From NCBI GenBank assembly GCA_036939755.1, contig JALLAZ010000046.1:1-31072 (forward strand): a DNA stretch of 31,072 bases, given 5' to 3'. The notes under the pieces are model-generated. The model made no database searches, was not told the DNA's origin, and saw only the letters and a program-made list of their open reading frames with translations. A program made the position numbers and the translations under genes. Of this stretch, positions 21,389 through 31,072 are shown piece after piece; within the stretch, counting starts at the first letter, position 1, and each line of letters starts with the position of its first letter. The stretch comes from Stephanodiscus triporus. Taxonomy: Eukaryota; Bacillariophyta; Thalassiosirophyceae; Thalassiosirales; Thalassiosiraceae.

Positions 21389-21774
21389 AGTAAAAGTTCA
21401 TTTGCGTATCTGACACCGAACGGTAAAACTCATGAGAAAAAGAAATCGTTCGACAAAGGAGATGTTGCAATCCAATTTCCAACTTGTACGCGATTGTAGA
21501 GCAGTCTGACATTTGGCAGAATTCTTCTACAGCTCATGACGCAACTGACAACAAAGTGTGCATTGAAATCAAACCAAGAAATACTGAATATATGTATGTC
21601 CCGTGTTAAAAATTGCAATGCGATGAAATCCATCGTTCTAGGATTTATTTTATACCAAGAGTTTGCAAAGGGTTCAACTTTGGCATCAATCTGGCAAGTA
21701 CTTCGTCAGTTTGCTATAACACACACACAGATAAAAGGCGTGCACTTTCTGGATGGAAACTCTAGAAAGAGTTG
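21389..21774. other. Convergent spacer
   Basis: About 385 AT-rich bases between the end of the purine gene and the frameshift-corrected end of the VWA/alpha-kinase gene. No credible ORF or RNA gene. Confidence 0.45.
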
Positions 21775-23995
21775 TCACCTCTCACGAGGTCGTACTTTTC
21801 TTCTCAAGGACGGCAGATTCAAAGCTTTACAGACACCATTACAAATATGACTGGAGCAAAACTTTCGAATCCCTTTTCATACCAAGATCGGTCTTTCCGA
21901 AGCATTCGTTTTCCTTCCTTCTTGAGCATATGGCTGGGTCTGTGAGACGAAATATTGGCCGTCTGCCTTCCATATCCAGTACTCCCTGCAAATCACAGGC
22001 GATCATCTTTCGATATGTGTGCTCATAAACCCAGTGACTAAAGGCTTGGACAAAATCGTTGAGTAGGACCTCACCAGTCACTAGCTCAATGGAAGCTCCA
22101 TCACTATCACGATTATTCAGTACGAACCCATTGTTGCTGTTAAACTTTGTATACTTTCCTCGGAGGTATTTCTCAACTTTCGCGATATCGATCCGGTATG
22201 CATTGTCGGGATGAGAGATGTTCTGAACATGAATAAGAAAGCAGAACAAAAAAACTCACCCAGCAAGCTACACTTCACGCCACAACTTGTGTACTCATAT
22301 ATGCTACATTTCAGGAACGTAATTGGCGGAGGCTTAGATACCTCATCTTCTGAAGGTCTTAGCATTGGGGCTTCCGTTATGGCTTTATTGAATTTTTTAG
22401 CCCACTCGTTCGCTTTGTGTTGCACATGACAAAAGACTAAATGAAACTTTTCTTTGGATCTTTCATCTTCGATGTACTTCGACTCCTTGGCTACCATTGA
22501 TTCGTCCACCTTCTCCCATCCCAGGCCTGATGGCTTGTTCTTTATTTCATGGAACATATGGGCAAGCCGTTCCTTTCCCTACGGACGAAACAAAAATATT
22601 ACGTGAGAAATAAAGTCACCGATGCAAGACAATGGTGGAATACATATCGTACCTTTCCAAATGGATTTTTCTCCATCTCAAAACCGACGCAATCACGATT
22701 GAAAAACTCTACCCGCCGCCACGGGGAGGATCTACTCGTATCGCCATCATATAACCATCTTGACACCGAATCGATCTCTCTCCAGGTTGGCACTATTCGA
22801 TTGGTTCGTTCACTATTCTTTTGTCTCATTGTATAACTCTTCTCTGTCTTGGTCTGCTTCACATCTTTTGTGGAGAAAAGTCCATCCCTTGTTGTCGTCA
22901 TTGAGGTGGCTACAGAACTAAAGGAAGCACTGAGAGAAGCTGGACTCAGACCAGCATGATTAAATTGACCTTCTGCACCATTCTCTTTGGCTGTATCCAC
23001 CAACAGCTGCAGTTGTTCAAAATCCGACCCTGAGGCTCCTATGCCCATACCAAAGACTGTCAGCTTTGACTTTAACTTCTGAGCAAGGCAACTGATTGCA
23101 TGCTTTCAAGTACAAGCATGAACGCTGGAATGTCATCAGCATCAAGGTCGTTTAGTGCTGCAAGGTCACTTTGAATAATTTCTACCGCTAACTCAAGAGA
23201 TTCTGCATAGTTGCCGTGAGACTTTGGTTTTGCACTTGACATGTGAAGAAGGACTTTGTTGAATAAGATCCAGTCCAGGGGCTCTTTCTCTAAGAATATT
23301 GAGCCTGAATCATTCATTTCTATGATTGTAACGGCGTCGACAAAGAACTCATCACCCATTTGGTACAACTGCTCCGCTATATAGTCCAATGCGAGCGTTC
23401 CATATGCCGCATCGGACCGAGAACGGAAGCAGTCAACGTCGTTAGTTCTCATCGAACCACTTTGATCAATGATTATTATCGAGTGCGTGGTACACATGTG
23501 GGGCTCTTCTCGCAATACACGAGCCACATCTTCGTGATTTCTCATCATTTCGTTGGTTATGCTCGCAGGCTCGATTGATACAGCCTTTTTGTAGCATGTA
23601 ATCTCCTTGCGACACGAGTCGTCTGTAATGAACACTGTATTGTCCAGTTCAAACATCCATCGCTTTTCTCCATTGACAGTATTGCCTCTTTTCTTAGTTC
23701 CGTATTTCATAACTGTTTTGAGATCATGTTTGCTTATGTCACGCAACTCGCGTCTTGCCCTACCGTGCAGCGTCGAAAGGACTGTTAGCTCTTCGGTCAA
23801 CCGGACATCGCCCGCTTGGTCATTTGTGCTGCATTTGTTGTCATCCGAGGCATCGTGCCCATTGCTTGGATCGAAGTAATACACTGTTGGCTCCTCCTGA
23901 TTGAAATACACCCGTTTCTCCCCCACCAACGCGGGCTTCTTCGCCAATCTGAGAGAGGACTCTGGTAAACTTGAGCGCTTTAGAACGGAGGACAT
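21775..23995 (-). CDS. VWA plus alpha-kinase protein, reading frame disrupted
   Basis: A von Willebrand A domain is followed by an atypical alpha-kinase domain, as in VwkA-like proteins. The MIDAS motif DQSGSMR is encoded near 23450. Alpha-kinase signs include VAKES (candidate ATP-binding Lys), GKYTKFNSNNGFV, CDLQGVLD, LTDPAICS and TDLGMK. A 74-bp intron lies at 22579-22652 (FGK-GKERL) and another probably near 22223-22278. The frame breaks near 23080: the VWA segment between FMLVL and CLAQKLKSKL, where DGxPSD-like residues would lie, is missing and the phase shifts. A second break near 21870, in AAAAGGG, leaves the open frame ending at 21839, yet the zinc-binding HICNGVC is intact in the next frame, which stops at 21775. 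It is either a young pseudogene or sequence error plus a deletion. The start at 23995 (MSSVLKRSS) is preferred; the frame also opens to 24184. Confidence 0.75.
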
Positions 23996-24594
23996 GATTG
24001 CAGTGGCGTGGGGATAAAATATCGTACACCTGCCAAAAACATAAAATGCTTGCAGCCTGATCTGCGAGCTATCTGAAATTTTCACAAGGTAGGGTAGATA
24101 GCGTACGATGGATGTGAAATATTCAGTCATCTGCATCTTAGACCACCTCTGTCTCATACTCTCATTGTGTGTTGAACTGTTCATAACCCCTACTATTTAA
24201 CTGTAAATGGAATGCGCAGAATAGGCAGAATTGAAAAGAACGCAGAGACCCAAATTTATAATTCATATCTAAATAAATATTCTCAGAATTGACCCAAGGT
24301 ATATTATTGCAACGTGAATAATTGATCGATCAACCCCTCACCGCTCGATCCGAGTCCAATCATTCCACTCTATGAACGAACATCGCGACTTCACTTTCTT
24401 TTTTCGCGTGCGGACTTTTGCGCTTGGGAATCAAAATAGCCACCACGCGATGTAGGTATTCATCATTCCGAGGAAAAGTGGTGTCCAATATATAGAAAAA
24501 TAGATTCACGGCAAGATTTATTTTCGTCCCGATTCGCGCCCCTTCGTCGACGTAACAATAATATGTAACAAATTCAGGTGGGGGGGGGGGGCGG
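23996..24594. other. Upstream region of the VWA/alpha-kinase gene
   Basis: About 600 bp holding the promoter of the minus-strand VWA gene and the 3' flank of the minus-strand lumen protein gene. The first 190 bases keep an open frame continuous with the VWA gene and could be 5' coding sequence. The rest is AT-rich with no ORF of note, and has a 12-base G run near 24580. Confidence 0.4.
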
Positions 24595-25717
24595 CTATCG
24601 CTCTTCCACCAGGACTAGGACCGGCCTCTGGGTCAGATCCGCGATCCTCCCCCCCTTGCTCCTAGGATATTCCATCCTTATCCTGCCGTCGTTCGTTAGT
24701 TCCCTCACCTCCTCGGGCGTGTACAGGGCGTACGATCCGTCCTTCGCCCTCCTGACCATCTTCCTATCGGACACGGCGAACACGTCTGGATAATTCTTCA
24801 TGTAGTACGCGTTCAGCGCCTCCTTGTTTTGTATTTATTTATTTATATATTTTTCGTTTAGTTTTGTCGCGAATCGAATTTTCGGGCGTCGCCCGCGAAT
24901 GATGTGCGGTAAATCGTTAGAGAGGACACGAGTGAGTGAGTAGCTCGTTGCAAAACGCGAACGACGGCGACGGCGAACACGACGACGATGCCATCCCATC
25001 GATCTATATTATAACAACAAAATGCGTAAAGTTCCGCTTCGCGCGTTGTTCGCACGCATCCAGCTGAAAAACGGCCCGCAAATGTAAGACGTCCTTCGGG
25101 TAACTAACTAGAGTAGAGTGGCTGATTAAGTATCACGGCGCGCACGGCGGCCCATCCGAACAACAAACGAGATTTGCCGTCGTTCGTCGATCGTAGTAGT
25201 AGTAGTAGTAGTAGTATCAGTAATAGCAGTTTTGCGACTGCGAGCGGCGGGCGCCCTTCCCCTCCCGCCATCTCTATATCATCCCCAGAGAGAGAGAGAT
25301 GGGACGATGCGCGAGTATGTATATAATATTGTTATTATCATCATCGACACTCACCCGTTGATTCGCCTCGCGATTGTCCCGACTCTTCGACTGGAGCGAC
25401 CTGACGTACTCGTTGTCGTCCGACAGGGCGTCGCATCCGTCGCCGACGCCGTTCGCGCATCTCCCGGGCGATCGAATTACGTCCGCGTTGACGACCGCCG
25501 CCGGGGAGAGGGGGACTACGACGCCGACGACGATCGACCCGAGCGCGGCGGCGCCGCCGCGCAGGACGTCCCGTCGGCTATGGCAACGGCGGGACGACGG
25601 GGGAGGAGGGTCGACGGCGCCGAACGCGTGCGCGGGCGGGGTCGTCTCGACGGCGAAGAACGCGAGGAGGATGTAGTACGGCAGTAGCGGGAGTAGCGAC
25701 GGCCGTCGTCGGGACAT
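24595..25717 (-). CDS. Predicted thylakoid-lumen protein of unknown function
   Basis: The model is complement(25355..25717) joined to complement(24595..24822), a phase 0 join reading NREANQR-EALNAYYMK, giving about 196 residues. Residues 1-31 are a signal peptide (LLPLLPYYILLAFF core) ending AHA before Phe32, the heterokont plastid import signature. A transit-like basic stretch follows, then a twin-arginine RRD at 48-50 and the hydrophobic core AAALGSIVVGVVVPL, ending in VNA near 78. That second signal predicts export to the thylakoid lumen by the Tat route. The mature part, about 118 residues, has two cysteines (C87, C95) and the conserved-looking NAYYMKNYPDVFA. I cannot assign a function. 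The 532-bp intron is long for this window. The gene diverges from the metallophosphoesterase gene, also predicted plastid-targeted. Confidence 0.75.
25193..25216. repeat. (AGT)n microsatellite in an intron
   Basis: Eight AGT units within the 532-bp intron of the lumen protein gene. Confidence 0.85.
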
Positions 25718-26039
25718 TTTCTTCTTCTCTTCTCTCTCTCTCTCTCTACTCGCTCTGGAGGATACTACGATATAATAATTGGAGGCAAACGGCAAATGGC
25801 GCCACGCGCGGTGGCAGGGCGATCATCGGCTCTCACCCAATTCAAGAGACACACTACCATACATACGAGTTACGTGGGAAATAATATGTCGACGTGGTTG
25901 ATTGTGTATCTTTTTTTTTTTTTTGGTGAGAGCAAAGAGAGAGTTCTCGAAGAACACACTTCTTCTTTCTTTCTTCACCTCTTTCACTGTATCGAGTAAC
26001 TTAGCATTTTTTTCAGAGTTACGGACATCCGACAAAATA
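25718..26039. promoter_or_regulatory. Shared upstream region of two plastid-targeted genes
   Basis: 322 bp between the divergent start codons at 25717 (-) and 26040 (+). It holds a short CT/GA tract near 25730-25748 and a T run at 25911-25923. An in-frame ATG at 25902 exists, but its extension does not look like a signal peptide, so I take the region as promoter and 5' UTR. No core element is certain. Confidence 0.45.
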
Positions 26040-28265
26040 ATGACAGTCGTCGTCCTCCGCCCCATCGCGCTGCTATCGACCCTGGTCGTCCGCTCGTCGG
26101 TCGTCGTCGTCGACGGCTTCGTCCATCACGGCCATGGCCATGGCCATCGCCTACGGCATGTTGTCGTGTCATCCTCGTCCTCGTCGTCCGTCCCCTCCTG
26201 TGGCACGACGGCATTATTCGCGAGTAAGGGGAAGAAGAAGAAATCTGCCGTCGTCGAGGGAGGAGCATCGTCGTCGTCGTCGTCGTCATCATCATCATCA
26301 TCATCACCTTCATCATCATTATCGTCGTCATCCTCGTCATCACCTTCATCATCGTCATCCTCGTCATCCTCGTCGGAGGGTGTGGCCGCCGAGTCGATCG
26401 TCGCGGTCGGGGCGGTGTCTTCCGACGACCCCTACTCCTTCGTCGTGCCGGTGCTCGGGGACCTCCACATCGACCCTCGCAAGATGGAGGATTACGCCGC
26501 GGGGAGGGAGCACGTGCTCAAGATCATCGACGACGCCAAGTCGAGGCTGGGGATCGTCGCGGGAGGAGGGGGGGACGGAAAGGCCATCGTCGGCGGTCGG
26601 CCTTCCCCCCCCCCCCCCCCTCCCTCGAGCGGCGTGGCGGTGGTATCCCTCGGCGACCTCGGCGAGAGCAAGAACTGCGATCACAATCCCGACAACCCCT
26701 ACGAGCTATTCGCCGGCACGACGCTTTGCCACTCCATGGCCGCCGACTTCCTCGGGAGCTTCGGCGTGCCCTACGAGGTCATCGGGGGCAACCACGACCT
26801 GGAGGGGATCGACGAGTTCGACACCGACGCGAGGAACCTCCGGGCGTTCCTGCGATTGCACAACAAGGAGACTCCGCAATTCTGTCGGCAGGTGGCCGAG
26901 AAGACGCTACTCGTTGGACTATGCTCGACGGTCTTCCGAGACGCAAAGTACACGAGTCACGAGGTCATCATCGACGAAGGGCAGATCGATTGGTTCGAGG
27001 ACCTCGTCAAAAGCAAGCCGGCGGACGAGGGGTGGAGGGTGTTCGTTTTCTCCCACGCGCCGCCCAATGGGAGCGGGATACGCATAATACAGGAGAATCA
27101 CGTCGTCAACGGTTGCTGCTGGCTCAATCACAGCGACGAGAGGAACTGCCGGCGCTTCATCGAGATCGTTAGGGAGAATCGTTGCATCAAGGGGTGGTTC
27201 TCGGGGCACTTCCACCTCGGGCAGGATTATCAGGACTCCATCACCTTCCCGACGATCGACCCGAAAGACGGGCCGTACCCGAACCGCGGATCGTGCGTCT
27301 TCGCCCAGACGTCCGTGATGAGGGGCGGGACGTCGCGCGACGGACGTCGTCAATCTCGTCTCCTCCGCGGTACGAGGGGCGGCTTCGAGATATGCACCAT
27401 CGATCACAAGGACGGCGGCAGGGTCCGCGTGGACGCCACCGTCACGTACAGGGACGACAGCCACGAGGTGGGGGTGTACGCGCACGAGGACGAGGCATAC
27501 GATCACGACAATTACTTCCGAGTTTACCAGCCGCAATTCGACGATCAGTGCTACCTGAGCGAGGCCGAGGGGGAGGAAGAGACTTGCCTCCTCACGCCCG
27601 ACCCAATCACGGAGGACACCGCTGCCTGGTGGAAGATGAGCTGCGGACGGGTGCTGGGGGTCGTGAACGGGATGATGCTCGAATTTGACAAGTCCACACT
27701 GGCGCCGTTGGGGCTGGTGGTTTCGGGGGACATGCTGTTAGGGAAACGGGTAGCGATCGTTGATTCGGGGCTGGAGGAGTGCACGATAAACTTTGACGAC
27801 GATGGCATGGATGGCGCCGAGTGTGCCGACGGCTCAGAGTCGACGAACGATGCCAGAGAGCAGGTGAGTGGATCGAACATATGATTTGAGAGGGGACTCC
27901 GTGTTCTTTTTCGGAATAATGTGAGTCGATTTGCTATTGACGACTTTTATGCCATTTTCGCGCCCATTCAGGCCGTCCTCGTATTTGACGCAGACGGCGT
28001 GACAGTCGTACAGCCCAATGCTGACGGATCCTACTGGCGTAAGATCGTGCGGAACAAGATCGCTCGGATGAAGGAAAAGCGACGGGAGAAGGCGGCGATC
28101 GACTTCGCGCAGGCGAACCTTCCCGTCCGGAGCGAGGACGAGGCCAAGGAGAGGGTGGTTAGCACGTGGGGACCGTACAAGAGTACGAGTGGCGTGGCCA
28201 AGAGCACGGCGACCGAAGGAGTGAAGAAATTAATGAAGAAGGAGCTGAAAGTTTACGCTAGTTGA
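26040..28265 (+). CDS. Plastid-targeted calcineurin-like metallophosphoesterase
   Basis: Exons 26040..27863 and 27972..28265 are joined in phase 0 by a 108-bp GT-AG intron, giving about 705 residues. The dinuclear-metal motifs are present in order: GDLH near 140, GDLGE near 205, GNHD near 250, SHAPP near 338 and GHFH near 390. Together these mark the calcineurin-like phosphoesterase fold; the substrate is unknown. The N-terminus (ALLSTLVVRSSVVVVDG before Phe) reads as a signal peptide with a Phe after the cleavage site, followed by a His/Gly-rich and basic stretch, suggesting plastid import. A Ser-rich linker at about 76-114 is encoded by TCG/TCA repeats and separates leader from enzyme. The second exon adds a basic, Lys/Arg-rich C-terminus (KIARMKEKRREK). 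A run of 14 C near 26605 encodes poly-Pro and is a likely site of indel errors. The ATG at 26040 is chosen because it gives the leader. Confidence 0.85.
26264..26380 (+). repeat. Ser-coding TCG/TCA triplet repeat
   Basis: Imperfect (TCG)n and (TCA)n encoding about 36 Ser with a few Pro and Leu in the phosphoesterase linker. It is likely length-polymorphic. Confidence 0.85.
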
Positions 28266-29744
28266 ATGTTGTCTTTGTTTCTCTCTCTTACTCTCTCTCT
28301 CTCTACGTGTAGTATTGATAGGAAGCCTTGACTCACGAATAACTGGGAGAAGCTTTACACAAAAAAACACGACATTGGCTCTTACTGACCTTATTGATAG
28401 TTTGATCTACTGCATCAATTGTCAGAAGCAAGTTTCTTGTGAGAGCACATAGTGCATGATTAACAGTGAGGAGTAAAAACGACGAGGCGTTAGCTGTATG
28501 CAGTAAAGACTGCACAATTAATGAGTGGTTTTGTTGGATTTCCCAGGACAATCTGAATTAGATGGAATAACAATATAAAAGCTTTGATTACTGAAAAGAT
28601 GCTCAAGACTTGGTAGGAGTTTGTTTGCACAGTCAGAGCTGTCTATGCGTGACTAAATCACTGCGCAATTCTTCAACAAAATGGACATGTTCTTGTTTGT
28701 CAGGGTGTTAGGTACAATTCCGTAATACCACTCATGATGTCCTAGCCAGATTAATGATAAAATAAAACACATGTCCGGTAGGATTCCACAGGCCCAGGGA
28801 ACAATAGATTTATGACCAATAGTTCCATAAGACGTGCCAGATTGTCCCACAGAAGATTTTTTGTGGTTTTTCTCAACAAAGTAAAATCTTCTCCATATAA
28901 TCATTTTGTGTGAGTGTGAAAAGAAAAGACACCAATGCAAATATCAAACATAATGACCGCAACCAATTTATGTTGGAAATCAGCTACTATTGGCAAAACA
29001 TGAAGATCTACCAATGAATGTGGAAACTAAAGAATCCAGTCATAAATCCTCATACAGTGGCTAGTGCAGTAATGTTAACCTCACTTGAGTGGTATCCATT
29101 ATAAATAGCACCAGAAAAGAGGCTTTGTCAGCATTTTAATATTTTTGCACAATCATATTCTACCAAGCATTGAACATAAATCAAAGCATTATCTGGAACA
29201 AATCTTCAATTCTGTTTGCCATCCGTCAAGGAAAATCTTTTCTTTCCACTGTGAAACTGATAATTGGTGCTTGCTGCCTAAAGCCTTCACTATTAAACAA
29301 CGACTGTTTAATGAGTTAATGCCTACACCAACCAAGCAGGTGAAAAATGGCGGAGCGTTCTCTGACCTAAACTTGAGAGTGATCTACCAAGAACACTCCA
29401 CCACGTCGTGGGAAAACTTCAAACCTGTAAGTATCAGGTATGATGTGAGTCACTTTTGTGGCTGTTGCTGCACTAGCAACACGCTCTCTTGCGCTCTGTA
29501 TCCATGGAACCCTAGGTAAGGGTACTTTACATATATATATACATTTATACCCATCCTTTAGGGTTCCAAACACTTTGTCAAAAACTCCAAAATATCTTAT
29601 GCTGTATATATTTGAACTCAATTACCCACCCCTCAATTGGGGGTGACTTCCCTGCAACTCCCAGTGGGTCAACTGACTTGGAGTTTCTGGAGGGAAATAA
29701 TAGTTGTCAACATAATCATGAAAAATCAAGGCAACACTGACACT

Positions 29745-30060
29745 GAAAGTTAGCTGACTTCCAACATCTGGACCACCAAGTGTGGTGGTATAACGGCATG
29801 ATGATGGATCTTCCACAGCATGTGAAGGTTGTCAATCACCTTGTATATGTTTGGAGTGGATGTGGGAACCATTCCATGTGGTGGGTTTGGAGCCTCAACC
29901 ACTGCAGATGGGCTTCATTCAGTGGCCAAGCAGTGGCCCTGGATTTCAGCTGACTTGTTCATAAATCTTGGCTGTCAAGTGTGGTGGTATAATGGCATGG
30001 TGACGGATCCATATCCCCATCCACAGTACATGACGATTGTCAATCATGCTGTATACATCG
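29745..30060 (+). repeat. Direct duplication, about 105 bp, spaced 199 bp
   Basis: AGTGTGGTGGTATAA(C/T)GGCATG followed by GGATC and GTTGTCAATCA occurs at about 29780 and again at about 29979. Both copies keep an open plus frame reading QVWWYNGM then VNH(L/A)VY. The shared frame may hint at former coding sequence. Confidence 0.65.
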
Positions 30061-30271
30061 GTCCTCAAATTAGAATGAATCCCGAACTGCTTCTGGGACT
30101 CCCTGATTTGGAATATTAACAAATCCCTACCCCAGCCAATTCTGGAATTTCCAAACCGAAATGGGGTCCCTGATTTGAATCAAATTGAATGCCGTTCCAA
30201 TTTGGGGATTCAAACCTGAAATCCCAAACAGGAACAAACCCTGAACCACTCCTGGTTAGTGACTGAACAAT

Positions 30272-30405
30272 CCCCATTTTGGTTTGGGGATCCCTGTTTT
30301 GATATGGGGATGTCTCGATCCCCATTTTGGTTTGGGAATCCCCGTTTTGGTATGGGGATGTCTCGATCGCCATTTCGGATTGGGGATCCCCAAATTGGTT
30401 AGGGG
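30272..30405. repeat. 48-bp minisatellite with GGGATCCCC palindromes
   Basis: Units at 30272-30319 and 30320-30367 match closely, beginning CCCCATTTTGGTTTGGG and ending ATGGGGATGTCTCGAT. A partial, diverged third unit follows. Related GGGGATCCCC words recur to about 30440, some inverted. Confidence 0.8.
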
Positions 30406-31072
30406 ATTCTTATCACCAAACCAAATGGGGATCCCCAAGCCAAAATTGGGAGCGGGGCAAAGATTTTGGGAGGCATGTTGAAAAGGGTGGAGCAATTACG
30501 GATCAAGTGAAGGACGGGCAAGCTAGAACGACCGGCCCACGGCATGCCCAATTAGCGGATATTTTTCGGCATACTCCTATTTGTCATATTTAAAAACTCC
30601 AAGTAAATTTAAAATCTAAATTAGATATCTGCCTAAGTATTTTGAATCTAAAAATGAAATTCTGTTAAGTAAAGGTGCTTTCTCTTAAGTAAACTATGAT
30701 CGCAAATCTCAGCCAATATTGATCACCATACCATGCCCCAAGTGAGACTACCTATTTTTTCGTCCTGCCCACCAATGGTAGTCTCAATGTGAGGGAAGCA
30801 AAATTCTCAATTTTCAGGGACCCGATGGTAAATGTGGGTCAAATGTACAGTAGTATACTAACCCTGAAGAATTTCCCAGCCTTAACAGCTTAACAACTAT
30901 GGTCACAGATATGGGACCTCTTTTTTTGAGCTACGTAAAAGTTTTGTTTTGTTTTCGCCAAATTTAGCCGCCTCAGCCAGCCAAAGGCAACACCAGTTAG
31001 CCGAGCTCTTTGGCTACAGACTGGTTCTCATCCTAGCTGGGCCAATTTTCTACGTACTCTTACATTTTTTTT

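Larger units (their letters stand above)
28266..31072. other. AT-rich gene-poor region with repeats
   Basis: About 2.8 kb with no gene I can support. The longest ORFs (29145-29519 on plus, 28653-28940 on minus) show no domain and no splice-compatible partners. It contains a duplicated segment of about 105 bp and a 48-bp minisatellite. The last 450 bp is low-complexity and ends in a T run at the window edge. It may be transposon debris. Confidence 0.5.

Noticed and set aside
23078..23099. A 22-bp GT-AG interval that might restore the VWA frame as an intron
   Set aside because: Too short for a spliceosomal intron, and the expected VWA residues would still be missing.
26134..27087. Plus-strand ORF of 317 codons inside the phosphoesterase gene
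   Set aside because: Ser/Arg/Thr-rich shadow of the real frame, which holds all the metal-binding motifs.
29145..29519. Plus-strand ORF of 124 codons in the AT-rich end region
   Set aside because: Part of it looks protein-like, but there is no domain, neighbour exon or repeat support.

Overview
This is nuclear DNA from a photosynthetic stramenopile, most likely a centric diatom. That is an inference from four things: genes with short GT-AG introns (mostly 42 to 277 bp); two proteins with bipartite plastid-targeting leaders of the heterokont type (signal peptide, cleavage just before a Phe, then a transit region); a pseudogene made of the Cys/His/Gly repeats that are abundant in diatoms; and a cytochrome-b5 desaturase of the diatom type. 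There is no operon structure. Genes lie on both strands and I rebuilt their exons by matching splice sites and reading phase. GC-rich, trinucleotide-rich genes alternate with AT-rich spacers.

Layout. 1-49 is a pure G tract, probably a contig edge. 51-2942 (+) is the 3' part of a plant/fungal-type tRNA ligase. 3167-5074 (-) is an inositol polyphosphate kinase with an unusual N-terminal membrane segment. 5445-5855 is a frameshifted Cys/His-repeat pseudogene. 6375-7480 (-) is a membrane protein with an EF-hand-like loop and a Cys-rich tail. 7783-10067 is a 2.3-kb element bounded by about 148-bp terminal inverted repeats and holding a decayed gene. 10233-11799 (+) is a cytochrome-b5 fused fatty acid desaturase. 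12171-13946 (-) is bystin/Enp1. It diverges from 14364-21388 (+), a purine-synthesis fusion with domains in the order GARS-GART-AIRS (PurD-PurN-PurM), behind an unassigned leader of about 186 residues. 21775-23995 (-) is a VWA plus alpha-kinase protein with several reading-frame breaks. 24595-25717 (-) is a predicted thylakoid-lumen protein, divergent from 26040-28265 (+), a plastid-targeted metallophosphoesterase. 28266-31072 is AT-rich and repeat-bearing with no gene I can support.

The genes look like ordinary, unrelated housekeeping neighbours: tRNA splicing, inositol phosphate signalling, lipid desaturation, ribosome biogenesis, purine synthesis and plastid functions. The points most worth a second look are the purine fusion order and its leader, the membrane-anchored inositol kinase, the inverted-repeat element, and the 2.9-kb intron of the purine gene. 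That intron contains an assembly gap, a 52-bp exact direct repeat and a degenerate array of about 182-bp units. Several single-base frame breaks may be sequencing errors rather than biology.
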